Shown in pieces: positions 16,162 to 24,471 of a DNA stretch of 64,000 bases. The translations under genes and the position numbers were made by a program. Position 1 is the stretch's first letter; each line of letters opens with the position of its first letter. The notes under the pieces were generated by a model, which saw nothing but the letters and a program-made list of their open reading frames with translations, was not told the origin of the DNA and made no database searches. Origin of the DNA: Klebsiella pneumoniae (lineage in GTDB: Bacteria > Pseudomonadota > Gammaproteobacteria > Eutrophobiales > Eutrophobiaceae); NCBI GenBank assembly GCA_945878555.1, contig CAMDWI010000001.1, positions 1 to 64,000 on the forward strand, in the 5' to 3' direction.

Positions 16162-17661
16162 ATGCCCATTTACATGAATTCCACCAGAAGAAAATTCCTG
16201 AAGACGATTTCAACGACGAGTTTGGCGACGATGTCAGTTCCTCTGTGCTGGTCAGGTCGGGCCTGTGCGCAATCAGAACCCTTACCCGTGACCTCCGGTC
16301 GGTTCAGTGCATGGAACCCGTTGCAGCAGATGACTGCTGTGGCACCTGACGGGCTGGTGTTACATGCCGCAATTTCCGAGGTCGATCCGGGTACGGGTGT
16401 AAAGTCGACCGCGTGGTTACTGAATGGATCACTGCCATCCCCCTTTATCCGTACGCGTAAAGGTGACCGGTTCAGGGTCACGCTGGAGAATTCATTGCCG
16501 GAGGCGCTGATACTGCACTGGCACGGGTTAACTCCCCCTGAACCGATGGACGGCCACCCGCATCTGGCCATCGCGAACGGCCAGAAATATGAATACGATT
16601 TTACGGTGGAAAACCGTGCCAGTACTTACTGGTACCACTCACATGCCCATTATCGTGTGGGCAAACACGCCTATCTGGGTGTGGCCGGTATGTTGATTGT
16701 GGATGATGATGAACAGGATGCACTTGACCTGCCCGGCGGTGAATATGAAATCCCACTGGTATTACAGGATCGCCGTGTTGACTCTTCAGGTGCAATCGTC
16801 CCGTATGCCGACCCGGACACGATGGAAGGGCTGATCGGGAATGAGCCGTTTGGTAATGGCGTACACCGTCCACAACTGGAAGTCGAAACCGCCGTTTACC
16901 GGTTCCGCATCCTGAACGGGTCGAATGCACGGATATTCAGGCTGGCGCGCAATGACAGGAAAGACCTGATCATCATCGGTAATGATGCCGGCTTGCTGGA
17001 ACGACCTGTGCGTGTTGATTATGTAGACATCTCACCAGGTGAACGTATCGACATGTTGCTCGACCTGCGTAATGCCACAAAAGGTGACAGGATTCTGCTC
17101 GGCTCACGGGCGTTTCTGATCACTGAAGGCCTGGCAAAGGAAGACCAGATGCAACGCCAGGGCCATCCAATGGATTTGATGCAGCTGGTCGTCACCCGCA
17201 AGACCCGCAGCAAGCAACAGATCCCGGAGCGCTTGTTGAAAACCAACGGACCAGACCCGGCAGATGCCGTACGTGAAAGAGTATTTGTCCTGACCTCGGA
17301 CCGGGATGAGCAGACGCGAACGATGATGGCCCACCAGATTAACGGGCTGTCATATCGTATGGGCCGGATCGACGAGACCGTCCCGTTCCGTCAGACAGAG
17401 ATATGGACATTTGAAAACAGACGCAACTTTTCACATCCGGTACATCTGCATGCGACACATTTTCGGGTATTGTCGCGTTCAGGCGGCCGCAACAAGGTGA
17501 TGCCATGGGAGCGTGGTCTGAAGGACACGGTGCTGGTGCATCCGCAGGAAACTGTGCGGGTCGCCGTCCGCTTTGATGCACACCCCGGTCTGTTCCTGCT
17601 GCACTGTCACAACCTCGAACACGAGGACTCCGGGATGATGTTGAATATTCTGGTTGAATAG
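16162..17661 (+). CDS. Tat-exported multicopper oxidase (CueO-like)
   Basis: A 499-residue three-domain multicopper oxidase. A twin-arginine signal (STRRKFLKT, residues 7-15) is followed by a hydrophobic stretch. All four copper-site motifs are seen: HWHG near residue 118, YWYHSHAH, HPVHLHATHF near 430 and the C-terminal HCHNLEHEDSGMM, which carries the T1 cysteine. It should oxidise Cu(I), metals or small substrates and reduce O2 in the periplasm. A second in-frame ATG lies at 16174. It diverges from nsrR across an NsrR-like operator, which is an unusual regulator for this enzyme type. It is not a two-domain nitrite reductase. A paralogue lies at 18.7 kb. Confidence 0.93.
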   Translation: MPIYMNSTRRKFLKTISTTSLATMSVPLCWSGRACAQSEPLPVTSGRFSAWNPLQQMTAVAPDGLVLHAAISEVDPGTGVKSTAWLLNGSLPSPFIRTRKGDRFRVTLENSLPEALILHWHGLTPPEPMDGHPHLAIANGQKYEYDFTVENRASTYWYHSHAHYRVGKHAYLGVAGMLIVDDDEQDALDLPGGEYEIPLVLQDRRVDSSGAIVPYADPDTMEGLIGNEPFGNGVHRPQLEVETAVYRFRILNGSNARIFRLARNDRKDLIIIGNDAGLLERPVRVDYVDISPGERIDMLLDLRNATKGDRILLGSRAFLITEGLAKEDQMQRQGHPMDLMQLVVTRKTRSKQQIPERLLKTNGPDPADAVRERVFVLTSDRDEQTRTMMAHQINGLSYRMGRIDETVPFRQTEIWTFENRRNFSHPVHLHATHFRVLSRSGGRNKVMPWERGLKDTVLVHPQETVRVAVRFDAHPGLFLLHCHNLEHEDSGMMLNILVE

Positions 17662-17714
17662 TCAGGTTCAGGCCGTCAGCGCTGACCTGAATAGATGTTA
17701 CCAACTCCACGATT

Positions 17715-17925
17715 GTTCAGTTTCGACAGATGGGTTATATCGTGACAGACCGTTAGCCGCATGGGCAAACGGCGGGTTAAGGAGCCGTTTGCGCCCGGTA
17801 CAAGGATATACCGGGCTGGACTTTCGAGCGGAGCGGGACGCGCAGCGATGAAAGCGGCGCTCGAGCGTACATGGATGTATTCACAGCGTGTCTGGAATGA
17901 TATAACCCATCTGTCGAAACTGAAC
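17715..17925 (-). repeat. Family A palindromic element, copy A4, with expanded core
   Basis: Perfect 27-base inverted arms at 17715-17741 and 17899-17925 enclose an inverted family A core that is split. CAGACCGTTAGCCGCATG at its left and GTACATGGATGTATTCACAG at its right are separated by about 90 extra bases, which contain further small hairpins. The element fills the gap between the convergent oxidase and SRPBCC genes. Confidence 0.85.
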
Positions 17926-17943
17926 TGAAATTGGGATAGCTAT

Positions 17944-18471
17944 TTACTTCTCGTTCAGCGCCTTCAGACTGGCAAGCCCCGCCTCAAAATCCTTGCCTAC
18001 CATGCTATCCATGCTGAAGAACAGACTCATGACCTTTGAGATGAATGGCATCGGTCCGTGCATGTCCCAGATCACCTCGGTCTGGCCGCCGTTCTCCGCC
18101 AGCATGAATTCAACAATATTATGTGCCTTGAATGGTTTGAGAAAATCAAGCTTGATGGTCAGGCGGGTCGGCGGGAGTGATTCACTGATCTCCATCCTGC
18201 CCTTGCCGACATTTTTGTCACCTTCCCATTCGTACACGGCATCCTTGCCGACAGTGACGGTGCTGAATGTCTTTTTCATGGCGGGGTCCTTGTTCTCCCA
18301 CGGCGACCATAATTTCCATTGTTGCAGGTCATTGATATAGTCAAAGATCTTCCCGGCAGGTGCATTTATAGTGATCTTGCGCTGGACCTGAAAACAGTCC
18401 GGCTTGTTCGATGCCAGCACAAGCATCACCAGGACAATAAAAACAATCAGGTAGAGACCAGTTATCAGCAT
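17944..18471 (-). CDS. SRPBCC (START/polyketide-cyclase-like) membrane-anchored protein
   Basis: A 175-residue protein with one N-terminal transmembrane helix (residues 3-20) and an SRPBCC ligand-binding domain. The signature is ITINAPAGKIFDYINDLQQWKLWSPW, shortened here to its key parts: INAPA, a dipeptide-rich helix, then WSPW. The fold binds hydrophobic ligands. It converges on the first multicopper oxidase, and a paralogue of the same layout (20304-20852) converges on the second oxidase. Function is not known; a part in lipid or quinone handling would be a guess. Confidence 0.85.
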   Translation of the reverse strand: MLITGLYLIVFIVLVMLVLASNKPDCFQVQRKITINAPAGKIFDYINDLQQWKLWSPWENKDPAMKKTFSTVTVGKDAVYEWEGDKNVGKGRMEISESLPPTRLTIKLDFLKPFKAHNIVEFMLAENGGQTEVIWDMHGPMPFISKVMSLFFSMDSMVGKDFEAGLASLKALNEK

Positions 18472-18700
18472 AGTACCCCCGCTTCGGCATGACCGTTATT
18501 CGGCCTTATTACTTCCCCTCCGTAAGTCTAGTCTTCGGAGTTGATAAAAGAAATATCGAAATTATCTCGCAATGCATCAAAAATGGATGATACAGATCAA
18601 GGAAATCCACGACTGTTGCTTATATCGGTTTCTGTAGGCGGAACAGGGTTATACAATCGGAGACGTAGACATATTAATACAAGGTTATAGTGAGGACACC

Positions 18701-20302
18701 ATGAATCAGACGGGATTTAATCGGCGCAAATTTCTGCATTTGACAGCAGGCAGTACAGCGATCTCATTGCTGGATCCGCTGAATGTGGCGATGGCACAGC
18801 AGCACGGCTCCGGTATCAGTCAGTCACCTGAACCCGACCCGGCGTTTGTCGCGGACATTGAGCTTGAATTAATTGCGGCAGAAAAATCGTCCCCGATTCT
18901 GGAAGGTAGTGCGACACAGCTCTGGCAATATGATGGACGTGTATTAAAAGGAAATGCCGACAGCCTGAGCTGGTTGCCTGGCGACCAGTTACCGGTGATA
19001 CGCGTGCAGAACGGCCAGCGTATGCGGATTTATTTCCATAATCGTCTGCCAGAAGAATCCATCATTCACTGGCATGGTCTGCATATGCCGCAAAAGATGG
19101 ACGGCCACCCGATGTATGCAATCGGCCCCGGCCAGACCTATGTGTATGAGTTTACTGTGGACATGCGTGCAGGCACGTACTGGTTTCATCCGCACCCGCA
19201 TCTGCGCACAGGTGCGCAGGTTTATCGCGGTCTCGCCGGTCTGTTTATTATCGATGACGAAGAAAGTCTGAATGCCGGTCTGCCTTCCGGTGAGTATGAG
19301 CTGGCCTGGGTGCTGCAGGACCGTCTGTTTAACGCGGACAACCAGCTGGTGTATTCAACCCGGCATATGGACATGATGATGGGTTTCACCGGTGACCGTA
19401 TTCTGGTTAATGGCAGGCCCGACTATATCGAGCAGGTCTCCGCGAGTACCTATCGCGTACGTATATTGAACGGATCCAACTCACGATTCTACAAACTGGC
19501 CTGGAGCGACAACAGTCCGATGGTTGTTATTGGTTCAGATGGCGGACTACTGGAATCGCCGGTTGAAAAACCGTATGTAATGATCGCACCTGCCGAACGC
19601 CTGGAGTTATGGCTCGATTGTAGCGGTGATAAACCGGGAACGGAGAGGGTATTGCAGAGCCAGTCTTTCAGTAGCGGCATGATGATGGGTATGGGTGGTA
19701 TGGGTATGGGCATGGGCAGAGGAATGATGGGCGGCGGCATGGGAATGCGGGGTGGTAGCAGTCTTGCCAATGGAGCTGCGTTTGATGTATTGAGGGTCAG
19801 GGTGGATCGGCAGGGTGGCAAGGTCACGCCGTTACCGGCAAAACTGTCTACCATAAACTGGCCTGACCGGGCGGCGGCAATCAATGCAGACACGCCGCGC
19901 AGTGTGCATATGCAGATGGGCATGGGCACGGTCAGTCTGAATAACCGCACCTTTGACATGCTGGAAGCGGCAGCGGACGAACAGGTGACACCGGGCACGA
20001 CCGAGATCTGGGAATTCGTCAATACCTCCGGGCACATGGCCATGTCGCACCCGATGCATATCCACAATGTCCAGTTTCAGGTAATTGAACGCCGTCAGGA
20101 TACCGCGCAGGAAGGGATTTACCAGAGCATGCGTGAGGGACTGGTCGATGAAGGCTGGAAGGACGTGGTTATTGTCATGCCGGGCGAACGGGTGCGGGTA
20201 TTACTGCGCTATAACGATCACACCGGCCTGTATCTGTATCACTGCCATATCCTTGAGCATGAGGATCTCGGCATGATGCGTAACTATCTGGCGCAGGCCT
20301 GA
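18701..20302 (+). CDS. Tat-exported multicopper oxidase with Met/Gly-rich loop
   Basis: A 533-residue three-domain multicopper oxidase with a Tat signal (NRRKFLHLT, residues 8-16). Copper motifs are HWHG near 126, YWFHPHPHLR, HPMHIHNVQF and the C-terminal HCHILEHEDLGMM. Between domains 2 and 3, residues about 326-350 form a loop of repeated Met and Gly (MMMGMGGMGMGMGRGMM then GGGMGMRGG), and a second short MQMGMG motif lies near 406. CueO uses a Met-rich insert to gather Cu(I), so cuprous oxidase activity in copper tolerance is likely. GAGGA precedes the ATG. No CueR-type box was recognised upstream. Confidence 0.94.
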   Translation: MNQTGFNRRKFLHLTAGSTAISLLDPLNVAMAQQHGSGISQSPEPDPAFVADIELELIAAEKSSPILEGSATQLWQYDGRVLKGNADSLSWLPGDQLPVIRVQNGQRMRIYFHNRLPEESIIHWHGLHMPQKMDGHPMYAIGPGQTYVYEFTVDMRAGTYWFHPHPHLRTGAQVYRGLAGLFIIDDEESLNAGLPSGEYELAWVLQDRLFNADNQLVYSTRHMDMMMGFTGDRILVNGRPDYIEQVSASTYRVRILNGSNSRFYKLAWSDNSPMVVIGSDGGLLESPVEKPYVMIAPAERLELWLDCSGDKPGTERVLQSQSFSSGMMMGMGGMGMGMGRGMMGGGMGMRGGSSLANGAAFDVLRVRVDRQGGKVTPLPAKLSTINWPDRAAAINADTPRSVHMQMGMGTVSLNNRTFDMLEAAADEQVTPGTTEIWEFVNTSGHMAMSHPMHIHNVQFQVIERRQDTAQEGIYQSMREGLVDEGWKDVVIVMPGERVRVLLRYNDHTGLYLYHCHILEHEDLGMMRNYLAQA

Positions 20303-20303
20303 G

Positions 20304-20852
20304 TCAGGCAGTATCTGTCGTTGGGCGCGTCTCGAGTGTGTTTTTCAGCAGGGCCAGGCCGTCCTCAATAGGACCGCCTACCGTCTTGTCGAGATTGATA
20401 TACAACGCGAAAAGGCGTGCAATCGGGTTATTTTTACCGCTGATAGTCCAGGTCACCCGGCACTGTCCCTCTGCCTCCGTAAACATAAATTCGGTAGTGG
20501 TCACCCCCGGATGCGGGAGCAAAAACTCGAGCCGGATCCGTATCAGTTCATTGGTTACGCTGTCGATGATCGTGATATTGCCCGCACCGGCCTGGGCATT
20601 TCCGGACCAGCTGAACTCGGCACCACTGCCGGTGCTTGATCCTTCGAATCGTACCTCCGGGTCGGGGTCCAGCGTGGCCCAGGGCAACCAGCTGTGCCAG
20701 TTACGCAGGTCATTGACATGCGCATAGACGGTCGCAGGTGACGCGGCGATGATGATCGATCGTGAAACCCGGAAACCGGGAAATTTAATTATCTGATAAA
20801 CCGAAAAAACGATTGCTGTCACAACGACAGTAATCAACACAGACAAAAACAT
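20304..20852 (-). CDS. SRPBCC family membrane-anchored protein (second copy)
   Basis: A 182-residue protein with an N-terminal transmembrane helix (residues 3-21) and an SRPBCC domain (SPATVYAHVNDLRNW, SWLPW). It has the same layout as the protein at 17944-18471 and converges with only one base between stops on the second multicopper oxidase. On its own strand it follows two YciI proteins and an ECF sigma factor, a setting in which SRPBCC (AHSA1-like) genes are common. It might therefore belong to the sigma-factor operon, with a 42-base gap. Function is unknown. Confidence 0.84.
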   Translation of the reverse strand: MFLSVLITVVVTAIVFSVYQIIKFPGFRVSRSIIIAASPATVYAHVNDLRNWHSWLPWATLDPDPEVRFEGSSTGSGAEFSWSGNAQAGAGNITIIDSVTNELIRIRLEFLLPHPGVTTTEFMFTEAEGQCRVTWTISGKNNPIARLFALYINLDKTVGGPIEDGLALLKNTLETRPTTDTA

Positions 20853-20893
20853 GACATAACCCCTGATAAAACAGATGCAGTTGTGACGTCAGA

Positions 20894-21232
20894 TTATACA
20901 CGCAGTTCCCGCACCGGGCGGATTTCAATACTGCCGACCCGGGCCGGCGGGATATGTGAGGCCAGCTGGATCGCCTCGTTCAGGTCACGTGCCTCCACCA
21001 GATAAAAACCGGCCAGCTGCTCCTTCGTTTCGGCAAACGGGCCATCAGTGACCGTCAGTTTGCCGCTGCGTACCCGGACCGTGGTTGCGGTATGTACCGG
21101 GTTCAGCGCTTCGGCGGCGATGTGGTGTCCGGCCTGCTTCAGGTTGACACTGTTGGCCAGACACTCATGATCATCGACGGTCTCAAGCAGCTTCTCATCG
21201 CAGTAAACCAGTAACAGATATTTCATCGCCAT
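20894..21232 (-). CDS. YciI/DGPF-domain protein 1
   Basis: A 112-residue YciI-like (DGPF) protein with the hallmark TDGPFAETKEQLAGFYLVEA motif and the C-terminal GSIEIRPV strand. The fold is a ferredoxin-like alpha/beta barrel dimer. The first or third residue (MAM) can be the start. It is 9 bases after a second DGPF protein and downstream of an ECF42-type sigma factor, the known genomic partner of DGPF proteins. Catalytic activity has not been settled for this family. Confidence 0.9.
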   Translation of the reverse strand: MAMKYLLLVYCDEKLLETVDDHECLANSVNLKQAGHHIAAEALNPVHTATTVRVRSGKLTVTDGPFAETKEQLAGFYLVEARDLNEAIQLASHIPPARVGSIEIRPVRELRV

Positions 21233-21241
21233 TCGCCCTGC

Positions 21242-21679
21242 TTATATATTTTTACCGGCAAGTTTTTCGCCCTCGGCCTGCAGGCGTTCCCAGTCGCTTT
21301 TGATCTCCGGGGTGACGATGTCACCGAAGTCTTCCAACTCGAATACAGGACGGATTTCGATATCGGAGTCTTCCAGCATCGGGTTAGGGCAGCGTTTCAC
21401 CCAGTCGATGGCCTCCTGCATAGACTTGACCTGCCACAACCAGTAACCGGCGACCAGCTCCTTCGTCTCGGCAAACGGACCGTCGATGACGGTGCGGTTA
21501 CTGCCGGAAAAATGGACGCGTACCGCCTTTGATGTCGGTTGCAGGCCATCGCCTCCGAGCATGATCCCGGCCTGCACCAGCTGCTCGTTGTAGGCCATCA
21601 TCCCGGTCAACAGTTGTTCCGTGGGCATTTCACCTGCCTCGGAACCCTTGCTGGCCTTTACAAATACCATTACTTTCAT
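21242..21679 (-). CDS. YciI/DGPF-domain protein 2
   Basis: A 145-residue DGPF protein with IDGPFAETKELVAGYWLWQV and the EIRPVFE strand, plus a C-terminal extension of about 30 residues (IVTPEIKSDWERLQAEGEKL) absent from its neighbour. It lies 96 bases after the ECF sigma gene and 9 bases before the smaller DGPF gene, forming a likely operon. In ECF42 systems these proteins are target genes of the sigma factor, so positive autoregulation is plausible. Confidence 0.9.
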   Translation of the reverse strand: MKVMVFVKASKGSEAGEMPTEQLLTGMMAYNEQLVQAGIMLGGDGLQPTSKAVRVHFSGSNRTVIDGPFAETKELVAGYWLWQVKSMQEAIDWVKRCPNPMLEDSDIEIRPVFELEDFGDIVTPEIKSDWERLQAEGEKLAGKNI

Positions 21680-21775
21680 GTCTGTCTCCCCCTGTTGTGA
21701 GCTTGTGAGTATTTACCTGTAATAGTCGAATGATGTCGCGGCGGATCGACAACAGGCTGGAAATATTTTTTTCCT

Positions 21776-23029
21776 TCAGTGCGGACCCAGTGCGTCCAGC
21801 TGTTTTAACAGAAACCGGCGTTCAGGCTCCTGTCGCGTGAGGCTGAGCGCCTGCTGATAGGCCGACCTTGCTTCCTCCTTGTTACCCAGACGACGGCACA
21901 GGTCAGCCCGGGCCGCATGGATCAGCCGGTATTCCGTCAGATCACCACGTTCAATAATCGCGTCTATCAACGCAAGTCCCGCAGATGCGCCATCACGCAT
22001 CGCTACCGCGACGGCACGATTCAGTTCAACCAGCGGCGACGGTTCTGCCTGTAACAACAGATCATACAGGGTGATAATCTGCCCCCAGTCGGTGTCACTG
22101 AAACGGTCGGCCGTTGCATGCGCAGCTGAAATCGCCGCCTGTAATGTATATGTCCCGACCTCACCGGAGGCAAAGGCCTGGCTGACCAGTGCCAGTCCTT
22201 CGTCTATCAGCTCGCGGTTCCACAGTGTGCGATCCTGATCTTCCAGCAGGATCAGATCGCCTTCAGCAGAGGCGCGTGCCAGACGGCGCGATTCGGTCAA
22301 CAGCATCAGCGCAAGCAGCCCCTTGATTTCAGTTTCAGGCAGCAGTTCCAGCATCAGCCGACCGAGACGGATCGCCTCGCTGGACAGATCATGACGTAGC
22401 AGCGATGGACCGGAAGAGGCCGAATAACCCTCGTTATAGATCAGATAGATGACCCGCATGACCGGTTCCATCCGTTCCTGCAGGGCGTCTCGTTCAGGGA
22501 CCTGATAGGGAATTCCGGCATCCCGGATCTTGTTTTTGGCGCGTACGATGCGTTGCGCCAGGGTCGGCGTACCAGTGAGGCAGGCACTGGCGATCTCTTC
22601 CGTCGTCAGACCGCAGACCTCGCGCAGAGTCAGTGCAATCTGTGCATCCGCGGTCAGGGCAGGATGGCAGCAGGTAAAGATCAGTCGCAGCCGGTCGTCC
22701 TCCACAGCTTCCGTCTCTGACGGTTCAATCGCCTCTTCGAGTTCACCTGCCAACTCATCCAGCGAATTGTCGAAGCGGGCGCGTCGCCGCAGTTTGTCGA
22801 TGGCCTTGAACCGCCCGGTCGAAACCAGCCAGGCGCGTGGATTGTCCGGCAGGCCTTGCAGAGGCCATTGTTCGACCGCCGCGATGAACGCATCATGCAG
22901 TGCCTCTTCGGCCAGATCAAAGTCGTGCAACAGGCGTATCAATGTTGCCAGTACCCGGCGCGACTCGGTGCGATAGATCGCGGCCACCGTTTCGTGGGTC
23001 GGTTCCGGTTTGGTTGTCTGCATCAACAT
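21776..23029 (-). CDS. ECF42-type RNA polymerase sigma factor with C-terminal TPR-like extension
   Basis: A 417-residue sigma factor. Region 2 lies at residues about 17-90 (DLAEEALHDAFIAAVEQW, NPRAWLVSTGRFKAID) and region 4 at about 115-170 (LTLREVCGLTTEEIASACL). A long helical extension from 185 to the end includes the family motif YLIYNEGYSASSG and TPR-like repeats. ECF42 factors have this extension in place of an anti-sigma factor and usually sit next to DGPF/YciI genes, as here. The signal they answer to is not known. No anti-sigma gene is adjacent. Confidence 0.92.
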   Translation of the reverse strand: MLMQTTKPEPTHETVAAIYRTESRRVLATLIRLLHDFDLAEEALHDAFIAAVEQWPLQGLPDNPRAWLVSTGRFKAIDKLRRRARFDNSLDELAGELEEAIEPSETEAVEDDRLRLIFTCCHPALTADAQIALTLREVCGLTTEEIASACLTGTPTLAQRIVRAKNKIRDAGIPYQVPERDALQERMEPVMRVIYLIYNEGYSASSGPSLLRHDLSSEAIRLGRLMLELLPETEIKGLLALMLLTESRRLARASAEGDLILLEDQDRTLWNRELIDEGLALVSQAFASGEVGTYTLQAAISAAHATADRFSDTDWGQIITLYDLLLQAEPSPLVELNRAVAVAMRDGASAGLALIDAIIERGDLTEYRLIHAARADLCRRLGNKEEARSAYQQALSLTRQEPERRFLLKQLDALGPH

Positions 23030-23035
23030 CCTTTT

Positions 23036-23611
23036 CTAGAACCCGAACCGGCTGCCCATCCCTGACAGGGTGGCAACACCCAGTACGAAAAAGATAGCGG
23101 CTGCGATCATGTGTACCGTTCGCACCGGGATGCGATTGGCAATGCGTTCACCGAGCAACACCGCCGGCACATTGGCGATCATCATGCCGAAGGTCGTGCC
23201 AAGCACAACGGCAATCAGCGTCTGGTACTGCGCGGCCAGCGCGATGGTGGCAATCTGGGTCTTGTCACCGATTTCAGCAAGAAAAAATGTCACCAGCGTG
23301 GTGCCAAACACACCATAACGTGTCAGTGTGGCCTTTGTGTCATCCAGTTTGTCGGGTATCAATACCCAGATGGCGATCGCGATGAAGCCCAGTCCCAGCA
23401 GCCAGCGCAGTGTTTCCGGTGACAGTAGCGAGGTGATCCAGCTGCCGAGTGCGGCGGCGACAGCATGGTTCGCAAGTGTAGCGACCAGTATGCCGAGGAT
23501 GATAGGCCAGGGTGTACGAAAACGGGCGGCAAGGATGAAGGCGAGTAACTGGGTTTTGTCACCGATCTCGGCGAGTGCAACGATGGCGGTTGAGACGAGG
23601 AAAGCTTCCAT
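23036..23611 (-). CDS. UPF0016/GDT1-family manganese exporter
   Basis: A membrane protein of about 191 residues with two homologous three-helix halves, each carrying the family motif E-x-G-D-K-T: AEIGDKT at residues 14-20 and again at 113-119. Family members (MneA, Mnx, TMEM165/Gdt1) export Mn2+ or Ca2+. The frame extends to 23686, but the start is set at 23611 (MEAFLVSTAIVAL). That start keeps the family N-terminus, has AGGGAG upstream, and places the first 75 bases of the longer frame inside the Mn riboswitch leader. Control by that riboswitch supports Mn2+ export. Confidence 0.92.
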   Translation of the reverse strand: MEAFLVSTAIVALAEIGDKTQLLAFILAARFRTPWPIILGILVATLANHAVAAALGSWITSLLSPETLRWLLGLGFIAIAIWVLIPDKLDDTKATLTRYGVFGTTLVTFFLAEIGDKTQIATIALAAQYQTLIAVVLGTTFGMMIANVPAVLLGERIANRIPVRTVHMIAAAIFFVLGVATLSGMGSRFGF

Positions 23612-23642
23612 TATTTTGATACTCCCTGGCCAGGTTGAAGAC

Positions 23643-23792
23643 GAATGACCACATCGTTCCCGGCCAGTCCGGAGCAATGTAGTCAAAGGTCTTGCCTGGC
23701 GAACAATGCCGCCTGTGCCATGATCTGTGGATCAAGTGTGTTGACACAGGCCCCGTCGTACAGCTGACGGTAAGCTACTCCCCAATGAGTAT
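23643..23792 (-). promoter_or_regulatory. yybP-ykoY (Mn2+) riboswitch upstream of UPF0016 gene
   Basis: Read on the minus strand, the leader begins TTGGGGAGTAGCTTACC near 23787, has a GTGTCAACACAC internal segment near 23740, then GGCAAGACCTTTGACTACAT near 23690, whose end pairs with ATGTGGTCA near 23650. These are the conserved parts of the yybP-ykoY class. The downstream gene is a Mn exporter family known to be controlled this way. The boundaries are approximate. Confidence 0.87.
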
Positions 23793-23861
23793 GGCAAGTA
23801 TAGTCAGGAAACGAGGTACTAGCAATGCTGAACCGGGTCTTATTACAGACGTCTCCGCTTG

Positions 23862-24056
23862 TTACTGGTCATCCTCTTCCTCGTCGTCATCCGGCGTCAC
23901 AATATCCACAACGCCACCGACAGCGGCACCGGTCACTTCAACACCGGCCTCGATTGTTTCGGCGGCAATTTCAACGACGGCGCCAGCGAGACAGCCCTGT
24001 AGACAGGCCGTAGCCACCAGACACGTTATGGTCTTTAGTATTGGGCGGTTTTGCAT
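23862..24056 (-). CDS. Small putative lipoprotein, acidic C-terminus
   Basis: A 64-residue protein with an N-terminal signal and a lipobox-like LQGC at about residues 19-22. A short Ala/Val/Gly-rich mature part follows, ending in a strongly acidic tail (PDDDEEEDDQ). It is probably a tiny lipoprotein; the tail could bind cations. It lies 4 bases after a membrane-protein gene and appears to be the last gene of a four-gene run. I do not recognise a family. Confidence 0.65.
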   Translation of the reverse strand: MQNRPILKTITCLVATACLQGCLAGAVVEIAAETIEAGVEVTGAAVGGVVDIVTPDDDEEEDDQ

Positions 24057-24060
24057 CAGG

Positions 24061-24471
24061 CTACAGGCTCCAGGACTTCCAGGTCATGTAAAACCAGAAT
24101 ATCGCAATCACGCCGGTGAACCCGCTGGCAAACAGGCAGATAAGACCATTGGTGATGGCCATCCGCCCGGTATGTATGGTCGTGCGGTACAGGATTGGCA
24201 GTCCCTCCGGCGGCCAGTGTTTCAGTGATATTGTCCTGTGACCCAGCGCCAGCAGCCAGGATGTCAGTGAGGCAAACAAGACCGTGGGTAACAGGCTGGA
24301 GGCGATCAGGATCCGTCGGGTCTGATCCAGATCGTCGATATTATTCAGCATTTGTACATACCAGTGCGAAAACGGCAGGATCAGCAACAGCGACAACACA
24401 CTGGACACCAGCAGCACCCGCCCGGCAATCCGCGCCCCTCGGGTAGGCACAGCGTACTGTTCCGTTTCCAT
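24061..24471 (-). CDS. Hypothetical membrane protein
   Basis: A 136-residue protein with three predicted membrane helices (about 17-37, 57-76 and 105-130), separated by short loops and with a charged N-terminus. I recognise no family or catalytic motif. It abuts the DUF6714-like gene with no gap and precedes the small lipoprotein gene by 4 bases, so it is part of a compact operon with DUF2721. Confidence 0.7.
   Translation of the reverse strand: METEQYAVPTRGARIAGRVLLVSSVLSLLLILPFSHWYVQMLNNIDDLDQTRRILIASSLLPTVLFASLTSWLLALGHRTISLKHWPPEGLPILYRTTIHTGRMAITNGLICLFASGFTGVIAIFWFYMTWKSWSL

Noticed and set aside
16162..17661. NsrR-linked oxidase considered as a copper nitrite reductase (NirK)
   Set aside because: The protein has three cupredoxin domains and the C-terminal HCH-type T1/T3 motif of multicopper oxidases; NirK has two domains and a different layout.
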